64,000 nucleotides of DNA, from NCBI GenBank assembly GCA_017307505.1, contig JAFKEE010000047.1, positions 1 through 64,000 on the forward strand. The letters are read 5' to 3'. Shown in pieces: positions 1 through 9,227 of this stretch; within the stretch, counting starts at the first letter, position 1; the number at the start of each line of letters is the position of its first letter. Source of the DNA: Acidobacteriota bacterium. Its GTDB lineage: Bacteria > Acidobacteriota > Terriglobia > Bryobacterales > Bryobacteraceae. The notes beneath the pieces are model-generated. The model searched no databases and had not been told where the DNA came from. It saw only the letters and a list, made by a program, of their open reading frames with translations. The position numbers and the translations under genes were made by a program.

Positions 1-940
1 CAACATTTGATTATCAAAGAACCACCGGGGAAGCCGTCCACTGCGACGACACCCGAAACAGCTTTAGAACGTTCACGGCGAAAGCCCAGGGCTCGCAAGA
101 GAACAGATCCCGGCACCCTCGGAGATTAATTCACGAGGCAAAGAGCGGGTCCGGCTCCTGTTAGGGCCGAGTTCTGTGGTTGTCGAGGCACCCCGAGGTG
201 CCTGGGGATGGGGCGGGTACCTAAAGGCCCTTGCGGAGGGCGACCGGCATACTCAGTGTTCCGCGCCCTGCCCACTGCACGAACTGGCCGTACCAGGTTG
301 CATCTTTGGCGGAGCGGGCACAGCCCTCTGCCGCAACTGGGCTACGCGAACGCTTGCCATCGCCGCGCGCCCCTTCCAGTCTCGTGTTCACTGACATTCG
401 TCACCTCGGGCCAGATTATAGAAGGCGGCCTGCCAGCGATTTGAAGGAGAGCAGCATTGTGGGTGCCGGCCGGAGTTTATTTCCTTGGTGTTACGGAGAA
501 TGTGAAATCTACATTAAGGCGTGACCGGAATTCTGGGTTGGGTTCTTTTTGGGAGAAGCCGCAGAGGACGACGCTGAGCATCGGGTCCCCTTCAAGTCTG
601 GCCCCATGACACCCGCCCTCGTCCCGCCGGGGTTTTCCATCTTCTAATAGCACACCGGGTTGCAGCATTTGTGGTCAATGGCGCAGGGTTCGGCCCGCAC
701 GACGAATGGATGGCCGTCCTGAGTTCGGTGGATGAGAGACCGGCGGAACTGCGAAGAGGAGGGTGTGGCAATTTCTGAGTTCCGCGGTGATTCCAACCAA
801 TTGGGGGTCAGGTTGTGGTGATTCGGGCCGGGACGGGTGAGGCTGATGGGCATCACAAGCCTGGAACTCAACCAGGTTGTACGCTAATGGATGTGGTCAC
901 TTCCAACAGTAATATCCCCGACCCACAACATCTGGCAGCC
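1..940. other. gene-poor left edge
   Basis: No convincing gene is visible on either strand. The short open frames lack good ribosome binding sites, recognisable motifs and family resemblance. The right end abuts the premature stop of the truncated gene at 941-1417, so this stretch may be foreign or rearranged DNA that replaced that gene's 3' end. A small hairpin-like sequence occurs around 184-202. Nothing else can be supported. Confidence 0.5.
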
Positions 941-1417
941 CTATTGAGTGATGTTGACAAACAAATAGACCAGGTTCTGATCGAGTGACGGCGGGCTGTC
1001 GTGATGGGCCATCCAGGTCGCGGCGTCGACAAGGAACTCGACCCCGACGAGCCGCAGGCCCTCAACTGTTTGTTCGTAGATCAACGCTTCCGGATGCAGG
1101 ACGTCGATCTTGCCGTCGCCGACCAGTTGGAGATTCACATAGTGTATGCCCATGGCCCCGCGATCCTGGCCAGTGACACAGCGGAACAGAGGCTGATAGC
1201 CGGCGGGGGCGGTGGCATTGACATCGACGAAGCTCCTGTTTGATTCGCGAACGATTCTGACGAGAGCGGAGGGCACGCCGTGGTTTTGGCCGGCATGCGC
1301 CTGATGAGGATCGTCGGCCGCTGCAAGAAATGCCGTCGTGGCGGCCAGCATGCCGAGAGCGAGAGCCAGCCGGCTGCCCGCGGACTTGTGGAGGATCGGG
1401 TTCATTGTCATCTTCAT
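941..1417 (-). pseudogene. secreted hypothetical protein, C-terminally truncated
   Basis: This frame encodes 158 residues with an N-terminal signal peptide (hydrophobic about residues 14-33, ending in an Ala-rich cleavage region). The core contains GAMGIHYVN, LVGDGKIDVLHPEALIYEQ and GLRLVGVEFLV. I recognise these as hallmarks of a widespread secreted family of unknown function whose members normally run about 40 residues further, ending in a Trp-rich segment (LHVWAW...NP-type motif). Here the frame stops soon after the first half of that region, and no continuation is found in any frame downstream. The ATG follows an AAAGGAC-type ribosome binding site. It is most likely a truncated gene or pseudogene. 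Family membership is from memory of motifs; function is unknown. Confidence 0.6.
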
Positions 1418-1447
1418 TGGCTTGTCCTTTCGCAGTTGGAGGTGATT

Positions 1448-2176
1448 TCAGTGGACTGGCACAGTGCCGAGGCTGCGGCCGGTCAGTTCCTGACGATGGC
1501 GAGATCGTGCAGCGCGGCGCCTCAGGCCGCCGAAGGCCAGCAGGGAGAGCCCGCCGCCAATCAACAGCAAGCTGGAGGGTTCAGGCACTGCAGCGGTCTC
1601 CGCAAGCAGAAAGTTCGAGGCGGAGAAGGCGGGCAGTTCGTTGAGCATGGCCTCGCCGCTTTGGCCGTTCAGTCCCAGCATGCGGGCGAGGATCTTCAGA
1701 TCCGCGGTGTTTCTACTCAGGTCGTCCGAGTAGACCAGGCGCGGCAGTTTCAGGCTGCTGTTGAAGTAGATGAACAAGCCCGGCCCGGGGACGGTGATAC
1801 GGATGGCGAGGATGTCGGCGGCGTTGCCGGCTCCGAAGGGAGTGAGAGGGTTGTCGTCGTTGTCGGTGGTTTGCAGCACAATGACGTTGGCGTTGGCGGG
1901 AATGGAGTTCGCGAGCCCGTTGGCGAAGCGGAACTCACTCATACCGAAGGCCGGTCCGCTGAAAACGAAGGACTCCGTAGGGGTGTTGAAGTTGATGAAG
2001 AACTCGCCGCCGATCACCTGCCTTCCAGGTGTATTGCGCAAGGTGGATCCTTCAAACGGATCGATCCCAAAGTTAAGGCTGGAAGCCGTGGCAACAGAGC
2101 CGAATCCGGCAAGAAGAACTCTGGCGGCGAGTAGACGCAGAGTGGGCGAGAGCTCCAGGGTCTTGAGAATGTTCAT
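1448..2176 (-). CDS. PEP-CTERM sorting domain-containing protein
   Basis: A 242-residue secreted protein. It has an N-terminal signal peptide (about residues 1-32) and, near residue 195, the tripartite PEP-CTERM signal: VPEPSS, a hydrophobic helix rich in Leu and Gly, then an Arg cluster (GLRRRAARSR). PEP-CTERM proteins are processed by exosortase and exported to the surface or extracellular matrix; no exosortase gene is in this window. The middle part is a beta-rich region of no family I can name. The tail extends about 20 residues past the Arg cluster, longer than usual. The ATG is preceded by GGAAGGAAA. It lies 30 bases upstream of the truncated secreted gene on the same strand. Confidence 0.85.
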   Translation of the reverse strand: MNILKTLELSPTLRLLAARVLLAGFGSVATASSLNFGIDPFEGSTLRNTPGRQVIGGEFFINFNTPTESFVFSGPAFGMSEFRFANGLANSIPANANVIVLQTTDNDDNPLTPFGAGNAADILAIRITVPGPGLFIYFNSSLKLPRLVYSDDLSRNTADLKILARMLGLNGQSGEAMLNELPAFSASNFLLAETAAVPEPSSLLLIGGGLSLLAFGGLRRRAARSRHRQELTGRSLGTVPVH

Positions 2177-2344
2177 TTGTTGTTTCCTTCCAAACTGTCT
2201 GTGTTGTCGCCGAGCCTGATTTCAGGAGGCGTGAGGGCAACTGCGATGCCGGGTTCGGCCCGTTCGCCGTCGCGGTTGTTGTGTAGGCGCAGAAGGCGTC
2301 CACCGCCTGCCCGCAGGAGTTCCTGCATGCGGCCCGTATGGCGG

Positions 2345-2875
2345 CTAGCGGATGCCGCGCAAACGCTGGGTGATCCCAGCGAGGTGGTGATAGCTATGCC
2401 GGACGGCGTGATCTTCCAGCAGGAACTGGCACGTCAACGGTGCTCCGGCATACAACGACACAGGCGCGGCCCGTGCCAGATCCTCATCAGTGAGAGCACG
2501 GATGGAGGCGGCTGCCGCAGCGCTGTTACGCAGCAAAAGGCCCAGTGCCTCTTCCTTCGTGACCGCGGCATAGTCCAGGGCGTGCCTGGCGTTCATTGTG
2601 TTGACATCGGCCATGGTCACGCCCAAAATGGCCTCTCCCCTGGCCAGCTTTCGCGCCAGTTCGATTTCGAGGGGATAGACGCTTGCCACGTGGTGGACAA
2701 GCACTCCGATAGTTCGCCCATCTCCAGGCAGATGGGTGTGCCACTGGGCGTCCGTCAGCGAAAGAGTGAGGTCCGCCAGGGCTTGGGCACCATGTTCCAG
2801 GCGCGCCGCTAGAGCGTTGGCTCGGCGAGCTTCGAAGGGAGTCCCGTCAGTTGGGCCAGGAGGTTGTGCGGTCAT
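2345..2875 (-). CDS. DinB family protein
   Basis: A 176-residue protein resembling the DinB/YfiT superfamily of four-helix-bundle proteins, typically cytoplasmic metal-binding enzymes or thiol transferases of unknown substrate. Supporting motifs are TIGVLVHHVASVY near residue 60, which carries the first metal-ligand His, and the C-terminal DHAVRHSYHHLAGI segment supplying the other His ligands. The frame is open upstream to 3076, but I chose the ATG at 2875 because it follows an AAAGGACG-like ribosome binding site and gives the usual family length; the longer reading would overlap the next gene. No signal peptide. Specific substrate unknown. Confidence 0.8.
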   Translation of the reverse strand: MTAQPPGPTDGTPFEARRANALAARLEHGAQALADLTLSLTDAQWHTHLPGDGRTIGVLVHHVASVYPLEIELARKLARGEAILGVTMADVNTMNARHALDYAAVTKEEALGLLLRNSAAAAASIRALTDEDLARAAPVSLYAGAPLTCQFLLEDHAVRHSYHHLAGITQRLRGIR

Positions 2876-3005
2876 CGTTTTGCGTCCTTTCGTTCTTTCT
2901 TGTTCTTGGAGGTGAAGCGAAGGCATGCCTGACGGCGTCCTTCGAAAGGAGTGTTCCGACGGGGCGGCTCGGAGGATCGAAGGGCCGGCGGCGCCGTCTC
3001 GGCGA

Positions 3006-4178
3006 TCAATATCTCCGGTCGCGATCCTCTTCCGTCTCCCCGTGGAAGGCCGCAATGGCGATGCCCGAACGTCCATCCACGAGGACGTACTGGAAAGCCA
3101 GCTCCATGCGATCGTTCAAGGCGAAGCGGCCCAGATCGACTGAGGCGACGGTGGATCCGAACAGCGGGTCTCCCGGCCGGATCACAGGGATCAGTTTCTG
3201 GCCACCGGAGACTTCCAGGAAGATACCGGTGGGGTCGTTCGGATCGGTGAGCGGAAAGCCATAGAAGGCGACAGCGCCGTGGTTGTTGATGGAGGGGTGT
3301 TCCGTTTCGGTGAACGCGGGATTGGTGGGATCGTTTCTGAACGACACCTTGCGGGTGCCGCCGGTGAAGATCTGAATGCCGCTGGAGGACGTGAAGGACG
3401 CAAAGTCCGCGACGGTACCAGCGTTGTTGATCACGGGATCACCGAAGCCGCCAAATTCGGGACTCGTGTTGGTATCGAGAACCGGCTCAGCGGTACTGCG
3501 GCCCTTGAACACGCCTTGAACGCCGGTGGTGAGTGTCGCGCTGAAGACCAGAGTGCCTGCGTTGTTGATGGCCACATTGCCGAACGAACGGAAACCAGCG
3601 GACGAGGTGCTGAACACCGTCGTCAACGGCCCGCCACTTCCGGTGAAGACGCTTGCCGGCAGGCCGGGCTCGTTGCGCAGCGATTGGAAGGCGACCAGCC
3701 CGGCAGAGTTGATGGAAGGCGCGCCTACACCGATTCGGACCAACTTGTTGACCAGGGAATCGGCAATGAGAACTCGCGACAGCCCATCGCTCCGGAAGAT
3801 GGCGGTGGAGCCCGTGCCGGTGGTGGCGGTGAACGCAACCGCGCCGGCGGCATTCATGGCCGGATCGTTGCCAAAGGCGAGCAAACCGTCATGCTCTGTC
3901 GCGATGTTGATCACTTCTCCATCCCTGGCCCGGAAGACGCCGTTGCCGTATCCGGAGCGATTTGCGACGAATGCGACGGCGCCCTTGTTGTTGATCGCCG
4001 GAAATGTCTGGAAGTCAGAGAAACCTTGGGTAGAATCGACCACCCTGGTGAAGTCGAAGTCGTATTTGCGGTGAGACTCCGCTGGGAGCGAACTGGCAAA
4101 GGTGAGCAGGAGCGCACTCGTGGCCAGCAGCGGCGCGTTGCGCCTGGCTGCGGCGAGCGCGAAGATTCTGTTTTTCAT
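3006..4178 (-). CDS. secreted tandem-repeat protein (NxxGxVAF type)
   Basis: A 390-residue exported protein with a signal peptide (about residues 1-33). The mature part consists of tandem units of about 45-60 residues, each carrying a short Asn-Gly motif: AINNKGAVAFVA, AMNAAGAVAFTA, SINSAGLVAFQS, AINNAGTLVFSA, VINNAGTVADFA, SINNHGAVAFYG. This matches the family annotated as choice-of-anchor tandem repeat NxxGxVxF proteins, predicted beta-propeller-like surface proteins of unknown function. No C-terminal anchor was seen; the protein ends in a charged stretch. The ATG follows AAGGAAA. Fold and surface location are inferred. Confidence 0.8.
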   Translation of the reverse strand: MKNRIFALAAARRNAPLLATSALLLTFASSLPAESHRKYDFDFTRVVDSTQGFSDFQTFPAINNKGAVAFVANRSGYGNGVFRARDGEVINIATEHDGLLAFGNDPAMNAAGAVAFTATTGTGSTAIFRSDGLSRVLIADSLVNKLVRIGVGAPSINSAGLVAFQSLRNEPGLPASVFTGSGGPLTTVFSTSSAGFRSFGNVAINNAGTLVFSATLTTGVQGVFKGRSTAEPVLDTNTSPEFGGFGDPVINNAGTVADFASFTSSSGIQIFTGGTRKVSFRNDPTNPAFTETEHPSINNHGAVAFYGFPLTDPNDPTGIFLEVSGGQKLIPVIRPGDPLFGSTVASVDLGRFALNDRMELAFQYVLVDGRSGIAIAAFHGETEEDRDRRY

Positions 4179-4250
4179 GTCATTTTCCTTTCAGTGAGGT
4201 TTGTTCATGGAGCCGGATGCTAGCGTGGCTCCGGAGCAGCGAGCGGAGTG

Positions 4251-4946
4251 CTAGTCGTTCTTGCGGAAAAAGTAGTAGTCCGCGGTGTAAGGCACGAGCT
4301 TCTGGTTGCCGACATCGGAGGTGGTGGCGCAACCTTCGGCGGGCGCCGATCCGCCTTTGGTGTTCAAGCGCTGAATGAATGTGGTCTTGAGCAACGATTG
4401 GCCGCCCCCGGGTCCGGAATCTGACCCGATCACCTGCAACAAGAGGCAACTGATGGAGCCAGTGTTCGGGCAGCTTGAGTCCGTCCCTGCGTCGATAGAC
4501 TGCACTGCCTGCGCCCAGACTTTGCTGGAATCGAAGGAGTTCTGCCAGGTGGCATTCCCGAACGGCAAAGGGTTTGGGGCAAACCGGTTGGGGTGGGTGT
4601 TGGGGCTGAGGAAGTGAGTGACGATCTGCACGTCATTCTCGAACAGGTCTGTGAACAAGGTGGCTTCGGGACGAGCAGGGTTGACGGTCCAGGCAGCACC
4701 CGCGCCACGGGGCAGACAGACGTAGCCTTGCGTTCCGACGGCATGGCCCAGAAGGAAGGCCTGATTCCCGCGCGGCGGAGTAACGAGGGTCGTAGTCTGC
4801 TGGCTCGGCAATCCGGGCCGATAGCTGCCCTCCTGCGCGACTGCCTGACTGGGCGCTCCGAGGGTGCATCCAAGCAGTAGAGCAGCGACGAGAAGGACTC
4901 GAACCGGCGCGGCCATACAGGGTCGTGAATCAATAATGTGTTTCAT
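4251..4946 (-). CDS. DUF3455 family secreted protein
   Basis: A 231-residue protein with a signal peptide (hydrophobic about 14-38, cleavage near AVAQ-EG). DUF3455 motifs run throughout: HAVGTQGYVCLP, AWTVNPARPEATLF, HFLSPNTHPN, VWAQAVQSIDAG, and a C-terminal block with TTFIQRLNTKGG, GCATTSDVGNQ and LVPYTADYYFFRKN. The family occurs in secreted proteins of soil bacteria and fungi and has no established biochemical role. The ATG at 4944-4946 is used; a second Met ten residues later is possible. The gene is monocistronic, with about 600 bases before the next gene upstream. Confidence 0.88.
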   Translation of the reverse strand: MKHIIDSRPCMAAPVRVLLVAALLLGCTLGAPSQAVAQEGSYRPGLPSQQTTTLVTPPRGNQAFLLGHAVGTQGYVCLPRGAGAAWTVNPARPEATLFTDLFENDVQIVTHFLSPNTHPNRFAPNPLPFGNATWQNSFDSSKVWAQAVQSIDAGTDSSCPNTGSISCLLLQVIGSDSGPGGGQSLLKTTFIQRLNTKGGSAPAEGCATTSDVGNQKLVPYTADYYFFRKND

Positions 4947-5540
4947 AGTGATGGGTTCTCCAGGTGGTTGTGTTTTTCAGAGCAGACGAACGCCGCAGGG
5001 AATGAGGCGCCTGCGAGATCGTTCGCCGCGGTTGTTTGTTCAGGCAGTTCCCGCGGGCAAGCCGCGGGCGAGCCAGTGGTTATCCACCGCCCTGACGCAG
5101 CTTCAGCGAGAGCGGCCCATAGCGTGCACCGATCGCAATGGACGGATGAGCGGGAAGCAGTGCGAGTCGACGCAAACTCCCAGCAGAGTTGTAAACTTGG
5201 ACCCCGTCAGTAGCGTTTCACCCGGCGTGCTAAGGGCGGCAAGCAGAAAGCGGTTGAAGGCTCACGACATGAATCATTTCGGCCCCTCGTGATAAGAGAA
5301 TGCCGCGAAGGGGTGCGGCCCGGCGTCCTCCGAAAGGATGATTCTTGCTGAGCAGGTAGGATGATCCCGCGTCTTCAGGAAACGTAGCCGGGCTTCTTCG
5401 AATTGATCCATCCGCATCTTCCGGCGGGTTCACGCATGCGGAACCCAGCCGTTCATTGGACCCGAAACCGCGGGGATGTTACAGAATGAGGCGGCACGCC
5501 GAGGATCGTCTGCGGCAGGTAAGTGGGTGCGGGGCGGCCA
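4947..5540. other. intergenic region, no gene seen
   Basis: About 590 bases between the DUF3455 gene and the 3' end of the LuxR-type regulator. Open frames here are short and lack recognisable protein motifs. It must contain the promoter of the DUF3455 gene, but I cannot place a convincing -35/-10 pair. Confidence 0.5.
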
Positions 5541-8147
5541 CTAGATCAACATCAATTCGCGGGCCCTGGTGACCGCGCGGGTCCGTGTGGCGGAATCGAG
5601 CTTGCGGAGGATTCGCTGCACATGGGTCTTCACGGTGGCTTCGCTGACGAAGAGCCGTTCTCCGATTTCCCGGTTCCCCAGTCCTTCCGCCATGGCGCGC
5701 AATACTTCCAGTTCACGGGGCGTGAGCGCCTCGCCTCCGGATGCTTCCGCGGCATTCAGCGGGGCGCCGAGCAGGCCCAGCACTCTTTCCGCGAAGGGCC
5801 GCTGAATGTTGCGCTCCACGGCCAGTCGAAGAAGTGGTTGAACTATGGGGTTCTCCACCATGACACGTCCCGGCAGGTTCTCTTCCGCACACTCCTTCAG
5901 GTAGGGCGAGAAGTACTCCATCGCATCGTCGGTGCGGCCTTGGGCCAGGAGGGAATAGGCGAGCATAACTCTGGCGGAGCAGGTAGTCCGCGTGATCAGG
6001 AACCCTGACTCCTCCCGCAGAGCGTCACGGAAGGCCTGCTGGGCCTGGGCGTACGACCGCTCCGCGAGTCGCGTGATCCCCAGAATAATGCCGCGATAAA
6101 CAACGACAGGGGGCGCCTCAAATGGGTTGGGCGTCATCGCGGCCTCACAGGTCCGGCGGAGTCCCTCGATGTCGCCGGAGTGCCAGCGGGCACGGGCCTG
6201 GAAATGCAGGTAGCACAATCTCCAGGCGCGGGCGAGATGGCCATAGCGTGCTTCATCGCACCCCTGAGAGGCCCACTGGTCGATCGACTGCCAATCACCT
6301 CGCACCGCAAGAGCCATGCAGAAGTTGATGCAGAGTGCGGCCTGGATCAGTGAGACTTCTCCACACTGCTGCGCGATCGCGAGGCTGCGCTGCGCCTCTG
6401 CTTCCGACTGGAGGAAGTCGCCGCGTTGGGAGAGGATCGCGCTGGAAACAATGTGATAGATGGCGTGGGAGAAATCCGGCGGATCGAAAATGCGGCTGCC
6501 GAGGTTGCGGCACATGATTTCAATCTTGTTCGCGTATCCCGGTATGCCCTCGAAATAGAGCACGGTCATCAGCGACAGGGGATTCGTGCGGCCCTCGCCG
6601 TTCTCCACCATCGAGATCACCTGGTCGCCATGCTTCATCGCCTCGACCAGATCCTTACGGAAAATGGCTTCCCAGACGGAGGCTGTGTGAAGCTGGATGC
6701 GGCCGGGTGCGGGAATATCGAAGCTCAGGGCCTCATTCAGCAGATCGCGGCAGCGGTCGAGTTCATTCAGCATCAAAGCGCTGTTCGCCAGGGCAATGGT
6801 CGCTTCCGCCTGGCCTGCGTGGTCGTTGATTTGCCGGAAGCCATCCAAGGCCTTCTCGATATGGGGCTGTGCCTCGGCAAAATCGCTGAGGATCCAGACG
6901 GCCTGGCCCAATAAGTAGAGGACCCGTGGATGCTGCGTCTGCACCGGTTCCGGCAGCGCCCCAATCCAGCGGCGCAGCGTGGTGACGAGGCCGCGCCGAG
7001 TGAGTTCAGGGCCTATGCGTTCAATCTCCGACGCCGCCTCCTCCCAGTCCTCCGCCGCCAGCAGATGCCGCATGCGATCCTGCGGAAAGGATTCGGCGCA
7101 AGCAGCTTTGAGGTGCAGGGTGCGCCAATCGCCCGGGCGCTCGCGACGCAGCCGTTCGCGCAGAAAATCAGCGAACAGGTCGTGGTACCGGAAAGTCGAT
7201 TCACTTCCGTCAGCGCTGACCACGTAGAGGTTCCGATGGTAGAGATCCTCGAGGACCGCGAGGGAGTCCTCACGGCCTGTGAGCGCGTTGCAGACGTCCG
7301 GGCGCAAGCGCACAAGGATTGAAGTCTCCAGCAGGAAGCGGCGGAGATCCGGGGGCTGCCGGTCCAGGACCTCCTTCGCCAGGAAATCAAAGATCTGCCG
7401 GCTGCCGCGAAGCTCTCCCTGGAGCAAGGCACGATTGACGGGAAACTGGCTCAAGGAGGTGGCTAGCAGCCGCAGACCCGCGGCCCAACCCTCTGTCCTG
7501 GCATGGAGCAGTTGCACTTCACTGGTGGTGAGGGAAAGCCCCAGGCATCGCGAGGCCAGTTCCCCGGCTTCCTCTTCCGTGAAGCTGAGGTCATTCAGCC
7601 GGATCTCGTCGACCTCGCCACGCACTCGGCGGCGGGCCAGCGACATTGGGGGATCGTGCCGGGTTGCCAGGATCACGCGAAGATTCGCCGGTGCATGGTC
7701 GAGCAGATAGTCGAGGATGGAGTGAACAGAGGGCTCGGTGATGACGTGCAAGTCATCCAGAACGAGCACGCACTTTTCGGTGGGGCGTCCTGCAATCCGG
7801 TTGATGAGAAACGTGACCAGCAGCCGCGGTTCGCTCTGCACCAGCTCTTCGTCCTGAGCAAGCACTTTGGCCGTCTGCAGGGAGGCGATCAGTGCCGAGG
7901 TAAAGCGCGAGGGGTCGTTGTCTTCGGCGTCGAGAAGGAGCCAGCAGAAACAGAAATCCGGGAACGTGCCGGGTAACTCGGCTAGCAGCGTGGTCTTACC
8001 GGCGCCGGCGGGTGCGGAGACCAGGGTCAGCCGGGAGTGAGCGAGGGAGCGATTGAGGGCATCGGTCAACCGCCCGCGGCGCAGGACATCGTGCCGTCTG
8101 GCGGGTGCGGTGAGTTTGGTAATCGCGAGCCAATCCGCCGTTGCCAT
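5541..8147 (-). CDS. MalT/LAL-type LuxR family transcriptional regulator
   Basis: An 868-residue signal-transducing ATPase regulator. Near the N-terminus is the MalT-like opening ITKLTAP...VLRRGRL. It is followed by a Walker A motif APAGAGKTT (about residues 45-53), a Walker B-like CVLVLDDLHVI, and helical TPR-like repeats over roughly residues 340-780. At the C-terminus is a LuxR DNA-binding HTH (LTPRELEVLRAMAEGL, GNREIGERLFVSEATVKTHV). Proteins of this class bind an inducer through the TPR region and activate transcription after ATP-dependent oligomerisation. The frame is open to a TTG at 8255; I chose the ATG at 8147, which puts the domain start where the family expects it. There is no strong ribosome binding site. 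Target genes and ligand are unknown. Confidence 0.9.
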   Translation of the reverse strand: MATADWLAITKLTAPARRHDVLRRGRLTDALNRSLAHSRLTLVSAPAGAGKTTLLAELPGTFPDFCFCWLLLDAEDNDPSRFTSALIASLQTAKVLAQDEELVQSEPRLLVTFLINRIAGRPTEKCVLVLDDLHVITEPSVHSILDYLLDHAPANLRVILATRHDPPMSLARRRVRGEVDEIRLNDLSFTEEEAGELASRCLGLSLTTSEVQLLHARTEGWAAGLRLLATSLSQFPVNRALLQGELRGSRQIFDFLAKEVLDRQPPDLRRFLLETSILVRLRPDVCNALTGREDSLAVLEDLYHRNLYVVSADGSESTFRYHDLFADFLRERLRRERPGDWRTLHLKAACAESFPQDRMRHLLAAEDWEEAASEIERIGPELTRRGLVTTLRRWIGALPEPVQTQHPRVLYLLGQAVWILSDFAEAQPHIEKALDGFRQINDHAGQAEATIALANSALMLNELDRCRDLLNEALSFDIPAPGRIQLHTASVWEAIFRKDLVEAMKHGDQVISMVENGEGRTNPLSLMTVLYFEGIPGYANKIEIMCRNLGSRIFDPPDFSHAIYHIVSSAILSQRGDFLQSEAEAQRSLAIAQQCGEVSLIQAALCINFCMALAVRGDWQSIDQWASQGCDEARYGHLARAWRLCYLHFQARARWHSGDIEGLRRTCEAAMTPNPFEAPPVVVYRGIILGITRLAERSYAQAQQAFRDALREESGFLITRTTCSARVMLAYSLLAQGRTDDAMEYFSPYLKECAEENLPGRVMVENPIVQPLLRLAVERNIQRPFAERVLGLLGAPLNAAEASGGEALTPRELEVLRAMAEGLGNREIGERLFVSEATVKTHVQRILRKLDSATRTRAVTRARELMLI

Positions 8148-8559
8148 GGGAATCGGGTAACGCCCAAGTGTTACACACCATTCTCCCTGGGACACAGCTT
8201 CCCGGTTGGCTTGTGGCGAATCCGTGTTCGCGGGTCGCGCCAACAGGTCAAACAAACGGGTTGTTTCCAGGGCCGGCGACGTTGCCGCCCGGCTCGCGGT
8301 AGCAACTACCGACGCACACTACGGGGTAGGGTCGGTCATTGGGAGCAGAGCCTCATAACTTTGCGGCTCGAGGTAAGCCCGGATCATAAGCAGTCCTTTC
8401 AGTTGCCGTGCACCGAGGCCGTATACGATAACTAAACTCGGCCGGCCTTCCGGGCACCTTCGCTCGCAGACAGGAGAAATGCCGCTGCGCCAGTGGAAGC
8501 CCACACTGCAGGAGGGGACGGCGCGTGGTCCTACTGCCGTCCCTGGTGATTCGACGGAG
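8148..8559. other. intergenic region, no gene seen
   Basis: About 400 bases upstream of the LuxR-type regulator, up to the cytochrome c remnant. It should hold the regulator's promoter, which I could not localise. The right end (from about 8520) already resembles DNA just downstream of the intact cytochrome c gene near 12755. Confidence 0.45.
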
Positions 8560-8848
8560 CTACCGGTTTCCGCGAGTCCCAACGCATTGCGGGCGGGCCG
8601 GCTTCTCCGAGAGCTGCTTGAGGTACTCAATGATGGCCGTAGGTGCTTCGGCCCGGCTCATCCGGAACGCCATGTCGTTGTCCGGAACGAGGCTTTCGGG
8701 ATCAGTCTGCCAGCGCTCCAGGGTAGCCTCATTCCAGGTGAGGGCCGACTTCTGGATAGCTGCGGAGTAAGGAAACGAACCGTAGGCGGCGGCGCTGCGG
8801 CAAAAGATGCCGCGCAGCGGCGGCCCGATTATGACGTAGTCCGGAGAA
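8560..8848 (-). pseudogene. cytochrome c fragment, second copy of the 12792-13199 gene
   Basis: The minus strand reads GPPLRGIF, AAAYGSFPYSAAIQKSALTW, NEATLERWQTDPESLVPDN and DMAFRMSRAEAPTAIIEYLK, nearly identical to the C-terminal two thirds of the intact cytochrome c at 12792-13199. DNA similarity begins around 8520, includes the same stop position (8560-8562), and ends abruptly near 8845. Upstream of that point the haem-binding CxxCH, signal peptide and start codon are missing. It is therefore a 5'-truncated duplicate lying in direct orientation about 4.2 kb from the intact copy, with the TonB receptor gene between them. It cannot encode a functional cytochrome. Confidence 0.85.
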
Positions 8849-9227
8849 TGAGGCCGACTATCACGATGTGCTGGAGACCAGATATGTCGCCGTGAATGCG
8901 GTCGAAAAGGGGGACAGGCCCGTCTCACTTGGAATTCCAGATCTCCGTCTGAACTTCATCATCGGAATGCCCCGGATTGCCGCTGCGTACTTCGGCGAGG
9001 TGCACCACATCCCCCAGCACGGAGCCGAGCGCCCACTTGTCATCCCTTGTTGCGGTGCGATCGATTGGCGGATGATCGACGCTGAGTCGCGATGCGCTGG
9101 ATTTTTGTTCTCGACGTTGTGGCTCCTCTTCCCACCGGCCCTGCGGCAGCGGATACCGCCGCTGTCCGCACTTGAGATGAGAGTGGGAAGCCTGAGGCCG
9201 GGCCCTTTCCAATCGGGGCGGCTCCTG

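Noticed and set aside
8870-9060. Possible ornithine cyclodeaminase remnant (minus strand reads ...VLGDVV...NPGHSDDEV...)
   Set aside because: The resemblance to the family's S-D-D-E-I block covers only about 20 residues and the frame breaks at once; too little to annotate.
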